Part shown: positions 8,042-15,226 of the stretch, piece by piece
How the letters are laid out: every line of letters starts with the position of its first letter
How positions within the stretch are numbered: the first letter of the stretch is position 1
NCBI GenBank assembly: GCA_025981645.1
Contig: JAICXH010000004.1
Span: forward strand, 1-61,088
From: Burkholderiales bacterium
GTDB lineage: Bacteria; Pseudomonadota; Gammaproteobacteria; Burkholderiales; Casimicrobiaceae
Direction: 5' to 3'
Length of the DNA: 61,088 nt
The notes under the pieces: generated by a model
Seen by the model: only the letters and a program-made list of their open reading frames with translations
What the model was told of the DNA's origin: nothing
Databases searched by the model: none
Translations under genes and position numbers: made by a program

Positions 8042-8593
8042 CTACCAGCCGAAACCCGGGAACGGCGACTGGTAACTCGAAACCCGGCCGGCGTCGGTGA
8101 AGAAGACCGATCCGCGCCCGGTGCCCGGATAGTAGTAGTACCAGACCAACCTCCCGTCGAGCACGAAGGTCGTTGAAGCCGCACCGATCAAGGCCTTGAT
8201 CGCCGCCTCGTCCATGCCGCTGTCGATCTGGTTCCAGCGTTCCTTCAAAAGCGCTTCGGGACTCACGTAGTCGAGGTTCGTGCCGGGCCGGGCCGCAGCA
8301 ATCGGCGCAGCCTGCGGAGCGGCTTGGGCGGCGCTTGGCGCGGACCGGGCAACCGGCGGTGCGACGGTCGCATCCGGGGCCGGCGGTACGACCGACGGTG
8401 CGACGGTCGCGTTCGGCGCCGGTCGGGCGTCGTGCGCTTCGAGCGCACTCACTCGCCGCTGCAGGTCCTGCACCATTTCGATCAGGGTCTTGACGTCCTT
8501 CCGCAGCGTTGCGTCATCGCCCTCGGCGGCCCGCGCGGCGGAGATTCCGGTGAGCGCGACGAACACGCTCGCCAGAACTGCGGCTCGGATCAT
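8042..8593 (-). CDS. Secreted protein with coiled coil and BamE/SmpA-like C-terminus
   Basis: The protein is 183 residues. It has a signal peptide (cleavage near ARAA-EG, residue 23), a short heptad helix (LRKDVKTLIEMVQDLQRRVSALEAH, broken here only for listing), an Ala/Pro-rich linker (about 57-105) and a C-terminal block. In that block WNQIDSGMDEAAIKALIG followed by VWYYYYPGTGRGSVFF resembles the small BamE/SmpA fold. It overlaps the preceding cytochrome c4 gene as ATGA, so the two are translated together. A periplasmic scaffold or assembly role for the cytochromes is possible but unproven. Family resemblance is by eye only. Confidence 0.6.
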   Translation of the reverse strand: MIRAAVLASVFVALTGISAARAAEGDDATLRKDVKTLIEMVQDLQRRVSALEAHDARPAPNATVAPSVVPPAPDATVAPPVARSAPSAAQAAPQAAPIAAARPGTNLDYVSPEALLKERWNQIDSGMDEAAIKALIGAASTTFVLDGRLVWYYYYPGTGRGSVFFTDAGRVSSYQSPFPGFGW

Positions 8594-9201
8594 TTGGACG
8601 CAGCGTAGGCCGCTGCTGCTCGTATCTGCTCGGGGCTCATCGTCCGGACGACGGCGGTCATGATCGGAGCGTTGACACGGGTCCCGGTTTGGAAGCCCTG
8701 GAGCTGAGCGACGAGATAGTCCGCGTGCTGTCCGCCGAGCCGCGGGAATGCGCCATTACCTTGCGCGTCCTTGCCGTGGCACGATGCGCAGGCGGGAACG
8801 CCCTGCGCGGCGATGCCCTCGTCGTAGATCTTCGCCCCCTCGACCATCACCGTCTTGTCGCCGACCTCTCCGGGCGCAGGCTTCTGCGCCGCATAGTAGT
8901 CCGCGAGGCCCTTGATCGCGGCATCGGAGAGCTGCGACGCCATGCCCCACATGTACGCCCGGGCATTCGGGTCGCCTCGCTCATGGCTGCGGAAGGCATC
9001 GAGCTGCAGGACGATGTAGTTTGCCTGCTGGCCGGCGAGATTGGGAAATACCGACGAGATACTTTGACCTTTCGGTCCGTGGCATGCTGAGCAGACGCCG
9101 GTGGCGAGCTCGGTTGCGCTCTGCTCGCTCGGCTGCGCGGGCACACCGCTCGCGCCGGTCGCGAGAACTGCAGCTGCTGCAAGTGCGAAGAACCATTTCA
9201 C
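8590..9201 (-). CDS. Diheme cytochrome c4-type protein
   Basis: The protein is 203 residues with a signal peptide (cut near VPA-QP) and two homologous c-type domains. Heme sites are CSACH (about residues 37-41) and CASCH (about 138-142), each followed by a distal Met region (YMWGMASQLSDAAIKGLADYY; APIMTAVVRTMSPEQIRAAAAYA). Such proteins carry electrons in the periplasm towards terminal oxidases or reductases. The gene follows the cytochrome-porin gene by 69 bases, an order reminiscent of cyc2-cyc1 in Acidithiobacillus, where Cyc1 is also a c4-type diheme protein. It overlaps the downstream BamE-like gene. Confidence 0.9.
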   Translation of the reverse strand: MKWFFALAAAAVLATGASGVPAQPSEQSATELATGVCSACHGPKGQSISSVFPNLAGQQANYIVLQLDAFRSHERGDPNARAYMWGMASQLSDAAIKGLADYYAAQKPAPGEVGDKTVMVEGAKIYDEGIAAQGVPACASCHGKDAQGNGAFPRLGGQHADYLVAQLQGFQTGTRVNAPIMTAVVRTMSPEQIRAAAAYAASK

Positions 9202-9270
9202 GGTCGTCGCTCCAGTAAGCCACCCAATGCACCGAGCGCCGTTGCGCCGTGCAATCGACGGCGCGCCGCG

Positions 9271-10638
9271 CTAGTAATTGAACCAGAAAAGCAGGTACGA
9301 CGTATCGTTGTCGCTCGCATTCCTCCCGTTTCCATCGTAATTCGAGCTCGCGCCATTGAACTTGCTGTACCCGGTGTATTGCAACGCCAGCTTGAGATTC
9401 TGGTAGGGAAGCCAGTCGAGCTCGCCGGTCCACCCGTTGCTGTTCGGGCTTCCGTTGGCGAAACCGACGACGGGAGCGCCGCTCGGATAGAGCAGCGCGT
9501 CCGACGATCCCGTCGTCCGGAAATATCCGAGCGCGGCGCCGTACTTGCGCTGGTAAAGATAGCTCGTCCCGATCCGGAACGTCTTCAGGCGATCGGAAGC
9601 GTTGGTGGACGCGCCCGCGCCGTAGGTGGAATCGAGCGTTTGCTTCTCGTCGATGTAGGTTGTGCTCACCGACACGATGTGGTCGTCGCCAATGTACTGG
9701 TACTGGCTGTCGAGCGCCCAGTCCTCGTACTTATTGGTAGGGCCCGAAAGGGCGATGCCGCCACCAGGGTGGATCTTCGCCACGACGCCATAGGCACCGA
9801 TCTCCCACGAGTGGCGACCCCACTGATGCTCGTAGGCAATGCGCCAATAGGGCGCAAGGTTGTTCACGACGTTGGTGCTGGTGCTGTCGAGCTGGGCCGC
9901 CGCCGGCGCCGAGTGATATCCCCCGAATTCCGCATAGACGGAGTTGTAGAGGTAGCCGTACATGCTGAGTCCCGCAACGCCCGCGTCGACGAGCCCACCG
10001 TCGAGCATCGTCACCGCGCCCGGCGACGGCGCAACGGAGCTGCGCTGGTCGAACGGCGTCTGCCAGGCCGGCGTCGAATTCCATGGATCTTGCACGGTAG
10101 GGTTGTTGTTGAGGCTCAGGCCCAACAGCAAGTTCTCGTTGATCGACCTGGCGTAGCGTATGTCGGTATTGTCCCAGCCGAACGTCCCCGAAGTCCCGTC
10201 GTAGGTCATCTGCACGAACGCCCCGAGGTTGGGTGCGATCCGCCCGGCATAGAACAGGCTTGCCTGCTGCGGAAACAACACCTGGCCGTTCTTCGCCAGC
10301 TCTCCGGGAAGCGTCGAGTCGGGCATCGCCGACTTCGTCCTCGTGTACGAGGTCTGGAACATGAACGACAGCGGTGCCAGCTGGTTCAGCAGCAGGGTCT
10401 CCTGCTTGTTCGGACTGATCCCGCTCACCTGCGGCAGATTGTCGATCGTGTACCCATTGAGCTTGAAACGCCGTCCGTACGGAGTCAGCTCGGGAAATGC
10501 CGTATGGCAGGCTTCGCAGGCCAATCCGGTCTGGCGGGCGTAGGAAGGTACCGCCTGCGCGGCCCCCGAACCCAACGCGCCGGCGACCGTCACCGCACAC
10601 GCGCACATGCGCACGCGTTTCCATCCAAGCTTGCTCAT
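9271..10638 (-). CDS. Fused monoheme cytochrome c-porin, Cyc2-like
   Basis: The protein is 455 residues. The signal peptide is cut near AQA-VP (29/30), then one heme site C41-EA-C44-H45 lies in a short N-terminal segment (PSYARQTGLACEACH, then PELTPYGRRFKLNGY). The remainder is a long chain of alternating amphipathic strands, ending LLFWFNY with an aromatic C-terminal residue as in outer-membrane barrels. This layout, and the P-x-ARx...CxxCH...GRxFKxNGY pattern, matches Cyc2, the outer-membrane Fe(II)-oxidising cytochrome-porin, and a wider undescribed set of cytochrome-porins. ATG at 10638 has GGGAG upstream. It starts an apparent operon with the c4 gene. Iron oxidation is a hypothesis. Confidence 0.7.
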   Translation of the reverse strand: MSKLGWKRVRMCACAVTVAGALGSGAAQAVPSYARQTGLACEACHTAFPELTPYGRRFKLNGYTIDNLPQVSGISPNKQETLLLNQLAPLSFMFQTSYTRTKSAMPDSTLPGELAKNGQVLFPQQASLFYAGRIAPNLGAFVQMTYDGTSGTFGWDNTDIRYARSINENLLLGLSLNNNPTVQDPWNSTPAWQTPFDQRSSVAPSPGAVTMLDGGLVDAGVAGLSMYGYLYNSVYAEFGGYHSAPAAAQLDSTSTNVVNNLAPYWRIAYEHQWGRHSWEIGAYGVVAKIHPGGGIALSGPTNKYEDWALDSQYQYIGDDHIVSVSTTYIDEKQTLDSTYGAGASTNASDRLKTFRIGTSYLYQRKYGAALGYFRTTGSSDALLYPSGAPVVGFANGSPNSNGWTGELDWLPYQNLKLALQYTGYSKFNGASSNYDGNGRNASDNDTSYLLFWFNY

Positions 10639-10703
10639 CCCTGGCTCCCGCTACAGCTCGGCCGACATTCGCTCGCCCGAGTGGGTCGACAATCGATTCA
10701 TCC

Positions 10704-10751
10704 ATTACAGTTTGTACGAGCTTCCCGTACCCGGATGTTGATCGAAGTCAA
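10704..10751 (-). promoter_or_regulatory. FNR/CRP-type box and class II promoter for the cytochrome-porin operon
   Basis: TTGATCGAAGTCAA at 10738-10751 matches the FNR consensus TTGAT-N4-ATCAA at nine of ten positions. On the minus strand TACAAA (10716-10711) is a fair -10 element. A start point about seven bases past it (near 10704) puts the box centre at about -41, the class II activator position where no -35 is needed. The box centre is about 106 bases before the ATG at 10638. This predicts activation by FNR, ANR or an NNR/DNR-type regulator under low oxygen or NO; which one binds cannot be read from the box. Confidence 0.65.
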
Positions 10752-10767
10752 TGGAGGCCGCAATGGC

Positions 10768-10788
10768 TGCACCCGATCTTCGGGTGCA
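10768..10788. terminator. Stem-loop, possible terminator of the CHRD gene
   Basis: TGCACCCGA (10768-10776) and TCGGGTGCA (10780-10788) form a perfect nine-base-pair stem around a TCT loop. It lies between the CHRD gene and the promoter of the next operon, where a terminator would be expected. No T-run follows on either strand, so termination would have to be inefficient or assisted. A regulator-binding palindrome is an alternative. Confidence 0.4.
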
Positions 10789-10977
10789 CGGCGGACGATC
10801 AGGACGGACGCGATGCCACGAGCGGCCGCGCGACCGGGAGGAGAGGCGGTGAGGCTGATCAGCTGGTCGGCGTCGAGGGGGGGCTCGAGTACAACCGGCT
10901 GTTCTCGCGGATCGTCAACCTCGCTCCGCCGCCGATCGGCGTCGGGCCGTCAGCGGCGGAGATCACGCCGGGAGGCG

Positions 10978-11415
10978 TCAGGGTTTGAGTACCGCGCGGA
11001 CCTCGCCGACCGGATGCGCGGCGCTGTGCACGTTGAAGTAGAGGTTGCCCGCCTTCAGTGCCGTCATCTGATCGGGAGTCAACTTCGCGCCGGGCGGCGC
11101 GACGAAGGTGTCGCCTTCCTTGGTAAACGGAACGATCACCTTGCCGACCGTGCCCGGCGGGCCCTCGTGGATGTGGGCCATCGTCGGGGTAAACCCGCTG
11201 ACGGTGATCTTGCCGCTGACTGCGCCGTCGTCGCCGACGGTGATCGTGCCCTGCGCCGATCCGCTCGACTCGACGGGAGGCACTTCCTGCGCTCCGGAAA
11301 GCTTGAGATGGAAATCTTCCGCGAGCGCCGCGCCCGACAACGCGACGCCGAGGGCGAGGGCTAGCGCGGCGACCGGCACGGCGATCACCCTCGTCGATCC
11401 TTGATTGAACTTCAT
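10978..11415 (-). CDS. Secreted CHRD-domain protein
   Basis: The protein is 145 residues with a signal peptide (cleavage near ALA-ED, about residue 33) and one CHRD domain. The domain runs from FHLKLSGAQEVPPVESSGSAQGTI through SGFTPTMAHIHEGPPGTVGKVIVPF to YFNVHSAAHPVGEVRAVLKP. CHRD was first described in chordin; bacterial members are exported and of unknown function, with conserved His residues (AHIHEGP, VHSAAHP) that might bind metal. ATG at 11415 has AGGAG six bases upstream; an upstream in-frame extension overlaps the tRNA gene and is not coding. It is divergent from the tRNA gene. Confidence 0.88.
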   Translation of the reverse strand: MKFNQGSTRVIAVPVAALALALGVALSGAALAEDFHLKLSGAQEVPPVESSGSAQGTITVGDDGAVSGKITVSGFTPTMAHIHEGPPGTVGKVIVPFTKEGDTFVAPPGAKLTPDQMTALKAGNLYFNVHSAAHPVGEVRAVLKP

Positions 11416-11512
11416 GCGAGGCTCCTGTGGTTGACGTGACGACTGCACACCCGGCGCGAAGCCGGGGCCGTAGCGCCCCGGATCTTCCCCCCGATACAAT
11501 CCCGCGTGCCAT

Positions 11513-11596
11513 GCCCGGGTGGTGAAACCGGTAGACACAGGGGACTTAAAATCCCCGGACCGCGAGGTCATGCGGGTTCGACCCCCGCCCCGGGTA
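11513..11596 (+). tRNA. tRNA-Leu (anticodon UAA)
   Basis: The 84-base molecule has acceptor arms GCCCGGG/CCCGGGT with discriminator A. The anticodon stem GGGGA/TCCCC holds loop CTTAAAA (anticodon TAA at 11547-11549), a class II variable arm is present, and the T arm is GCGGGTTCGACCCCCGC. CCA is not encoded. A TACAAT hexamer (11495-11500) about 13 bases upstream is a plausible -10. Confidence 0.95.
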
Positions 11597-11607
11597 CGTG
11601 TTCCTCG

Positions 11608-12282
11608 TCAGCGCGCGGCGCCCGGCATCGAGTTCTGGGCGATCCGCGCGAAATCACTCATCACGCGCTGCATCGTCTCGAACGCCGAGCCGCCCGAGCC
11701 GATGACGCCCTGCATTGCCGATATGACCTTCTGCATCTGGCGCAGGTCCGGAAGCATCGCCATCGCGGCGCGCGTCTCCCTCACTCCGGGAACGCCCGCC
11801 ATCTGACCCTCGATCAGCGCGAACAGCCGCTTCTGGATCTCGACGATGAGATCGAACATTTCGCTCCAGTAGTGCATAGACTTCTCGAGCGCTTCCTGCG
11901 CCGCTCCCTGCCCTGCCGCCATCAGGCCCTGCGCGTCGCGTGCTTCCGCCGCCGAGCGCGCGTGCTTCTGTCCGAACGCGCGAGCTTCCTCCTCGCCTTC
12001 GAGTTGCTTCCTGCGCAATTCGGTCGCACCCGCGATCGCCGTGTTGATGACGTCGAGCGCGAGCGCCGCGTTAGCCTTGTACAGCTCGACCGCCTGCTCC
12101 GGAGTCAACATCTTCGGCATCTTCGGCATTCCCGCGAATCCGCGTGCCGCGGAGGCGCCCGGCGTCGAACCTGCGGCAGGCGCCTTCGGCGGAGCCGCGC
12201 GTTTGCGGGCGGGAGCCTTGCGGGCAGGAGCCTTCGCGACGGATTTGGAAGAGGCGGTTCGACCAGTCGTTTTCCGGGGCAT
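11608..12282 (-). CDS. Phasin family protein with basic N-terminal tail
   Basis: The protein is 224 residues. Residues about 1-46 form an Ala/Lys/Pro-rich basic tail (AKAPARKAPARKRAAPPKAP) resembling the histone-H1-like tail of PhaF-type phasins, there at the C-terminus. The rest is helical and phasin-like (TPEQAVELYKANAALALDVI, then ELRRKQLEGEEEARAFGQKH, then YWSEMFDLIVEIQKRLFALI). Phasins coat polyhydroxyalkanoate granules; a basic tail could tie granules to DNA. ATG at 12282 has GAGGAG eight bases upstream. It lies just past tRNA-Leu and is convergent with it. The granule role rests on family resemblance; no PHA synthase is in the window. Confidence 0.75.
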   Translation of the reverse strand: MPRKTTGRTASSKSVAKAPARKAPARKRAAPPKAPAAGSTPGASAARGFAGMPKMPKMLTPEQAVELYKANAALALDVINTAIAGATELRRKQLEGEEEARAFGQKHARSAAEARDAQGLMAAGQGAAQEALEKSMHYWSEMFDLIVEIQKRLFALIEGQMAGVPGVRETRAAMAMLPDLRQMQKVISAMQGVIGSGGSAFETMQRVMSDFARIAQNSMPGAAR

Positions 12283-12410
12283 GAGCGTTCTCCTCGCGAG
12301 ATGAGTCGGAGCTTTCGGGCGTCCTGTCTGCTTTCCTGTCTGCTTGTAACGCCGGCCCCGGCCGCCGTCAAGGAAGCTCCGGGAGGGAACGGTACGAGGC
12401 AGCAGGGGGC

Positions 12411-12460
12411 TTGACCACAGGCCACCGCGGCCTATAATCGGTACCGTATATCCATACGGT
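12411..12460 (+). promoter_or_regulatory. lexA promoter with overlapping LexA-type operator
   Basis: TTGACC (12411-12416), a 16-base spacer and a perfect TATAAT (12433-12438) form a strong sigma-70 promoter. Right after the -10, ACCGTATATCCATACGGT (12443-12460) is a palindrome with seven-base arms covering the expected start point. A near-identical palindrome precedes dnaE2 (23581-23598). This fits LexA autorepression through a box different from the E. coli CTG-N10-CAG type. The leader to the GTG at 12506 is about 60 bases. Confidence 0.85.
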
Positions 12461-12505
12461 CATCGATCGAACTCGAGCCCGCTTCCACCCGTTGGCAGTC
12501 CCCAC

Positions 12506-13207
12506 GTGTCCGTCCCTCCCCGCCATCGCTCCGACCGCCGCTCCGCGTCGCGCGAGCACAGCGCCGCAGCGCCCGACGCGCTCCGGCTCACTGCACGCCA
12601 GCAAGAAATCCTCGACTGGATTCGCGCGCACCTCGAAGCTTCGGGCATGCCGCCGACCCGCGCCGAGATCGCCGCCGGGCTCGGCTTCTCCACCGCGAGC
12701 TCGGCCGAGGACCACCTGCAGGCGCTCGCCCGCAAGGGTGCACTCGAGATCATCCCCGGCGCTTCGCGCGGCCTGCGCCTGACGAACCCTCCCGGCCTTG
12801 CGCTGCCGGGCACGCTGCCGCTCGTGGGTCGCGTCGCCGCCGGGCATCCGATCCTCGCCGTCGAGCACATCGAGGCCCGCTACCGCGTCGATCCGTCGCT
12901 GTTCACGCCGCGGGCCGATTACCTCCTGCGCGTGCGCGGGCCGAGCATGCGCGACGCCGGCATCCTCGATGGCGATCTGCTCGCCGTGCATCGAACGTCC
13001 GACGCACGCAACGGCCAGATCGTCGTCGCGCGGATCGGTGGTGTCGGCGGCGACGAGGTGACGGTGAAGCGCCTGCGCAGGCGCGGGCGCGAGATTGCGC
13101 TCGTTCCCGAGAACGACGCGTTCGAACCGATCGTCGTCGACCCGCGAGCCACCGCCTTCGCCATCGAAGGCATCGGCGTCGGCCTCGTCCGCAGCGGAAG
13201 CTTCTGA
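12506..13207 (+). CDS. lexA: LexA repressor
   Basis: The protein is 233 residues from GTG at 12506, with about 24 extra N-terminal residues before the usual [16 protein letters not shown]. The winged helix-turn-helix (about 28-92) is followed by the self-cleavage site A112-G113 (GRVAAGHP) and the Ser-Lys dyad S147 ([14 protein letters not shown]) and K188 (EVTVKRL). It represses SOS genes until RecA filaments trigger autocleavage. There is no clear ribosome site and no ATG closer to the domain. Together with imuA, imuB and dnaE2 nearby it suggests local control of a mutagenesis set. Whether it is the only LexA of the genome cannot be known here. Confidence 0.93.
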   Translation: MSVPPRHRSDRRSASREHSAAAPDALRLTARQQEILDWIRAHLEASGMPPTRAEIAAGLGFSTASSAEDHLQALARKGALEIIPGASRGLRLTNPPGLALPGTLPLVGRVAAGHPILAVEHIEARYRVDPSLFTPRADYLLRVRGPSMRDAGILDGDLLAVHRTSDARNGQIVVARIGGVGGDEVTVKRLRRRGREIALVPENDAFEPIVVDPRATAFAIEGIGVGLVRSGSF

Positions 13208-13257
13208 CTCCGCTTCGTCGAAGGTCGCCCTTTCCTTTCATCCACGAGGAGACCTCC

Positions 13258-13719
13258 ATGGTTCAACCGATTCCCGCCGGCTATCACACGGTAACCCCGT
13301 ATCTGATGGTGCGCGAAGCCGCGCGTGCGATCGACTTCTATCGCAATGCGTTCGGCGCCAGCGAAGTGATGCGCTTCAACGGGCCGAACGGCCGCATCGC
13401 GCACGCCGAGATCAGGATCGGCGATTCGCACGTGATGCTCGCCGACGAGAACAGCACGCACCGCAGCCCGCAGACCCTCGGCGGCGCCGGGGTGAGCCTG
13501 ATGCTGTACGTCGAGAACGTCGACCGGACGTTCGCGCAGGCGGTCGCGGCCGGCGCCACGGTCGAGCGTCCGGTCGCCGACCAGTTCTATGGCGACCGCA
13601 TGGGGACGCTCGTCGATCCGTTCGGCCACACCTGGTCGATTGGCACGCACAAGGAGGACGTGTCGATGGAGGAAATGCAGCGGCGCATGGCGAAGCTGGG
13701 CGAACAGGGCGGCGCCTGA
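13258..13719 (+). CDS. VOC-family protein, PhnB-like
   Basis: The protein is 153 residues of the glyoxalase/bleomycin-resistance (VOC) superfamily, in the PhnB-like style. It opens YHTVTPYLMVREAARAIDFY, continues IRIGDSHVMLADEN, and closes GDRMGTLVDPFGHTWSIGTH. Such proteins bind a divalent metal or small ligand; no specific substrate can be read. AGGAG lies upstream of the ATG. It follows lexA by 50 bases and precedes a GST gene by 49, so the three may be co-transcribed from the lexA promoter. That would place small detoxification proteins under DNA-damage control, which is inference. Confidence 0.85.
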   Translation: MVQPIPAGYHTVTPYLMVREAARAIDFYRNAFGASEVMRFNGPNGRIAHAEIRIGDSHVMLADENSTHRSPQTLGGAGVSLMLYVENVDRTFAQAVAAGATVERPVADQFYGDRMGTLVDPFGHTWSIGTHKEDVSMEEMQRRMAKLGEQGGA

Positions 13720-13768
13720 CGAAACCGCGAAATCAGGACAGCGTCCGACACCACTCGGGAGAATCGGC

Positions 13769-14407
13769 ATGTACACGCTCTATGGCAAGAAGGGCGCGGG
13801 ATCGGCTGCGGTCGAGACGGCACTCGCGCTCGCGCACGCGCCGTACCGGATGATCGAGACCGCGTCATGGGAGCAGAACGACGACTTCGCCGGACTGCTC
13901 GAGCGCAATCCACTCGGCCAGATCCCCACGCTCGTGCTCGACGACGGCAGTGCGATGTCGGAGAGCGCGGCGATCCTGATCCATCTGGGCCTCGTCCATC
14001 CCGAAAGCGGGTTGCTGCCCATCGACGTCGCGGCGCGCGCACAGGTCGTCCGCGGCCTCGTGTTCATCGCAGCCAACTGCTACGCGGCGATCAGCATCAT
14101 CGACTTTCCCGAGCGCTGGTGCGAGAACGCCGACGGTGACGAAGCGGTACAGCAGCGCATCCGCGCCGGGACGCGCGCGCGCCTGCACCGTCACTGGGAG
14201 ATGTTTGCCGATGTTTTTCCGGCGCACCCGTGGCTGTCGGGCGAGCGCATCGGTGCCCTCGATCTGCTCGCTGCGGTGGTCTCGAAGTGGTCGGGTGCAC
14301 GCAAGCATCTCGAAGCGCACCGGCCCGCGTTCCACGAGACCTTGCTACACATCGAAGCGCATCCCGAAGTCGCCGCAGTCTTCGCCCGCAACTGGCCGCC
14401 GGGCTGA
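13769..14407 (+). CDS. Glutathione S-transferase family protein
   Basis: The protein is 212 residues. The thioredoxin-like N-domain has LYGKKGAGSAAVETALAL (catalytic region near residue 10), LERNPLGQIPTLVLDDG with the cis-Pro, and SESAAILIHL (glutathione gamma-Glu binding). The C-domain is helical with HPWLSGERIGALDLL. It probably conjugates or reduces electrophiles with glutathione; the substrate is unknown. ATG at 13769 has GGGAG upstream, and an upstream in-frame extension overlaps the VOC gene in another frame and is spurious. Confidence 0.88.
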   Translation: MYTLYGKKGAGSAAVETALALAHAPYRMIETASWEQNDDFAGLLERNPLGQIPTLVLDDGSAMSESAAILIHLGLVHPESGLLPIDVAARAQVVRGLVFIAANCYAAISIIDFPERWCENADGDEAVQQRIRAGTRARLHRHWEMFADVFPAHPWLSGERIGALDLLAAVVSKWSGARKHLEAHRPAFHETLLHIEAHPEVAAVFARNWPPG

Positions 14408-14479
14408 TCCGTCCGGTCTGATTCAATTCGCTCGTCGGATCGATGCGGCCCAGTCGTCAGCAGCCATCTGACCGTTCCG

Positions 14480-15226
14480 ATGAACCCGGCGCTCACCGAG
14501 GCGCTCGCGCATCCGGCGATCTGGCGCGGCGGCGATTGCGCGCCCGAGCCGGCTGCCGTCGCCACCGGCTTCGATGCGCTCGACGCCGTATTGCCGGGCG
14601 GGGGCTGGCCGCGCGCCGCGCTGACCGAGATCGTGCTCGAGCGCGAAGGCATCGGCGAGATCATGCTGACGCTGCCTGCGCTCGCACGGCTACAGGTCGA
14701 GGGAAGCCTCGTCGTGTGGATCGCTCCGCCCTACCGCCCCTATGCCCCCGCGCTGGCCGCTGCCGGGCTCGACCTTGCGCGCTTCGTCGTCGTGCGCGAC
14801 GTCGACGAGCGCGACGCATTGTGGGCCTGCGAGCAGGCGCTGCGTGCGCCCGAATGCGGCGCGGCGTTCATCTGGACGAGCACGCATGACGAGCGCGCAC
14901 TGCGCCGGCTCCAGGTCGCCGCCCGCGAAGGCCGGAGCTGGAGCGTAGTGTGGCGACGACCGGGCCGGCAGGCGAGCGCCGCCACGGCGCCGCTGCGTCT
15001 GGCACTCGCGCCGCACGAAGGACAACTCGCGGTGCGTGTCCTCAAGCGCCGCGGTGCCGAGCTGCCGCACCCGGTGCTGCTGGATCTCCGGCGGGAGCAA
15101 CGAGCATCCCCGCACTCGCTATCCGATCACCACAAACGACCGAAGCCGTCATCGCACCATGCTGTGGGCCTGCCTGTTCCTGCCGTCGCTCGCGCTCGAT
15201 GTCTTCGTGCGCAACGCCGCCGCTGA
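14480..15226 (+). CDS. imuA: ImuA, RecA-like translesion accessory protein
   Basis: The protein is 248 residues with RecA/SulA-like layout. VATGFDALDAVLPGGGWPRAALTEIV stands at the Walker A region, although the P-loop Lys is absent as usual in ImuA, then LVVWIAPPYRPYAPAL and an acidic strand near FVVVRDVDERDALWACEQAL. ImuA, ImuB and DnaE2 form the error-prone mutasome induced by DNA damage. Its last 68 bases overlap the imuB start. No copy of the ACCGTAT palindrome is seen in the 72 bases upstream, so it may be read from the lexA promoter or have a weak operator. Confidence 0.85.
   Translation: MNPALTEALAHPAIWRGGDCAPEPAAVATGFDALDAVLPGGGWPRAALTEIVLEREGIGEIMLTLPALARLQVEGSLVVWIAPPYRPYAPALAAAGLDLARFVVVRDVDERDALWACEQALRAPECGAAFIWTSTHDERALRRLQVAAREGRSWSVVWRRPGRQASAATAPLRLALAPHEGQLAVRVLKRRGAELPHPVLLDLRREQRASPHSLSDHHKRPKPSSHHAVGLPVPAVARARCLRAQRRR

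Larger units (their letters stand above)
10639..10977. other. Intergenic region upstream of the cytochrome-porin operon
   Basis: This gap of about 340 bases lies between the cytochrome-porin start and the CHRD gene stop, both on the minus strand. It holds the FNR-type box with a matching -10 (10704-10751), a nine-base-pair stem-loop (10768-10788), and about 190 further bases (10789-10977) in which I see no gene. Open frames through it lack any recognisable domain. Confidence 0.6.

Noticed and set aside
14408-14479. A LexA box before imuA
   Set aside because: Only a half-like ACCG near 14468 was seen; no palindrome matches the lexA or dnaE2 sites.
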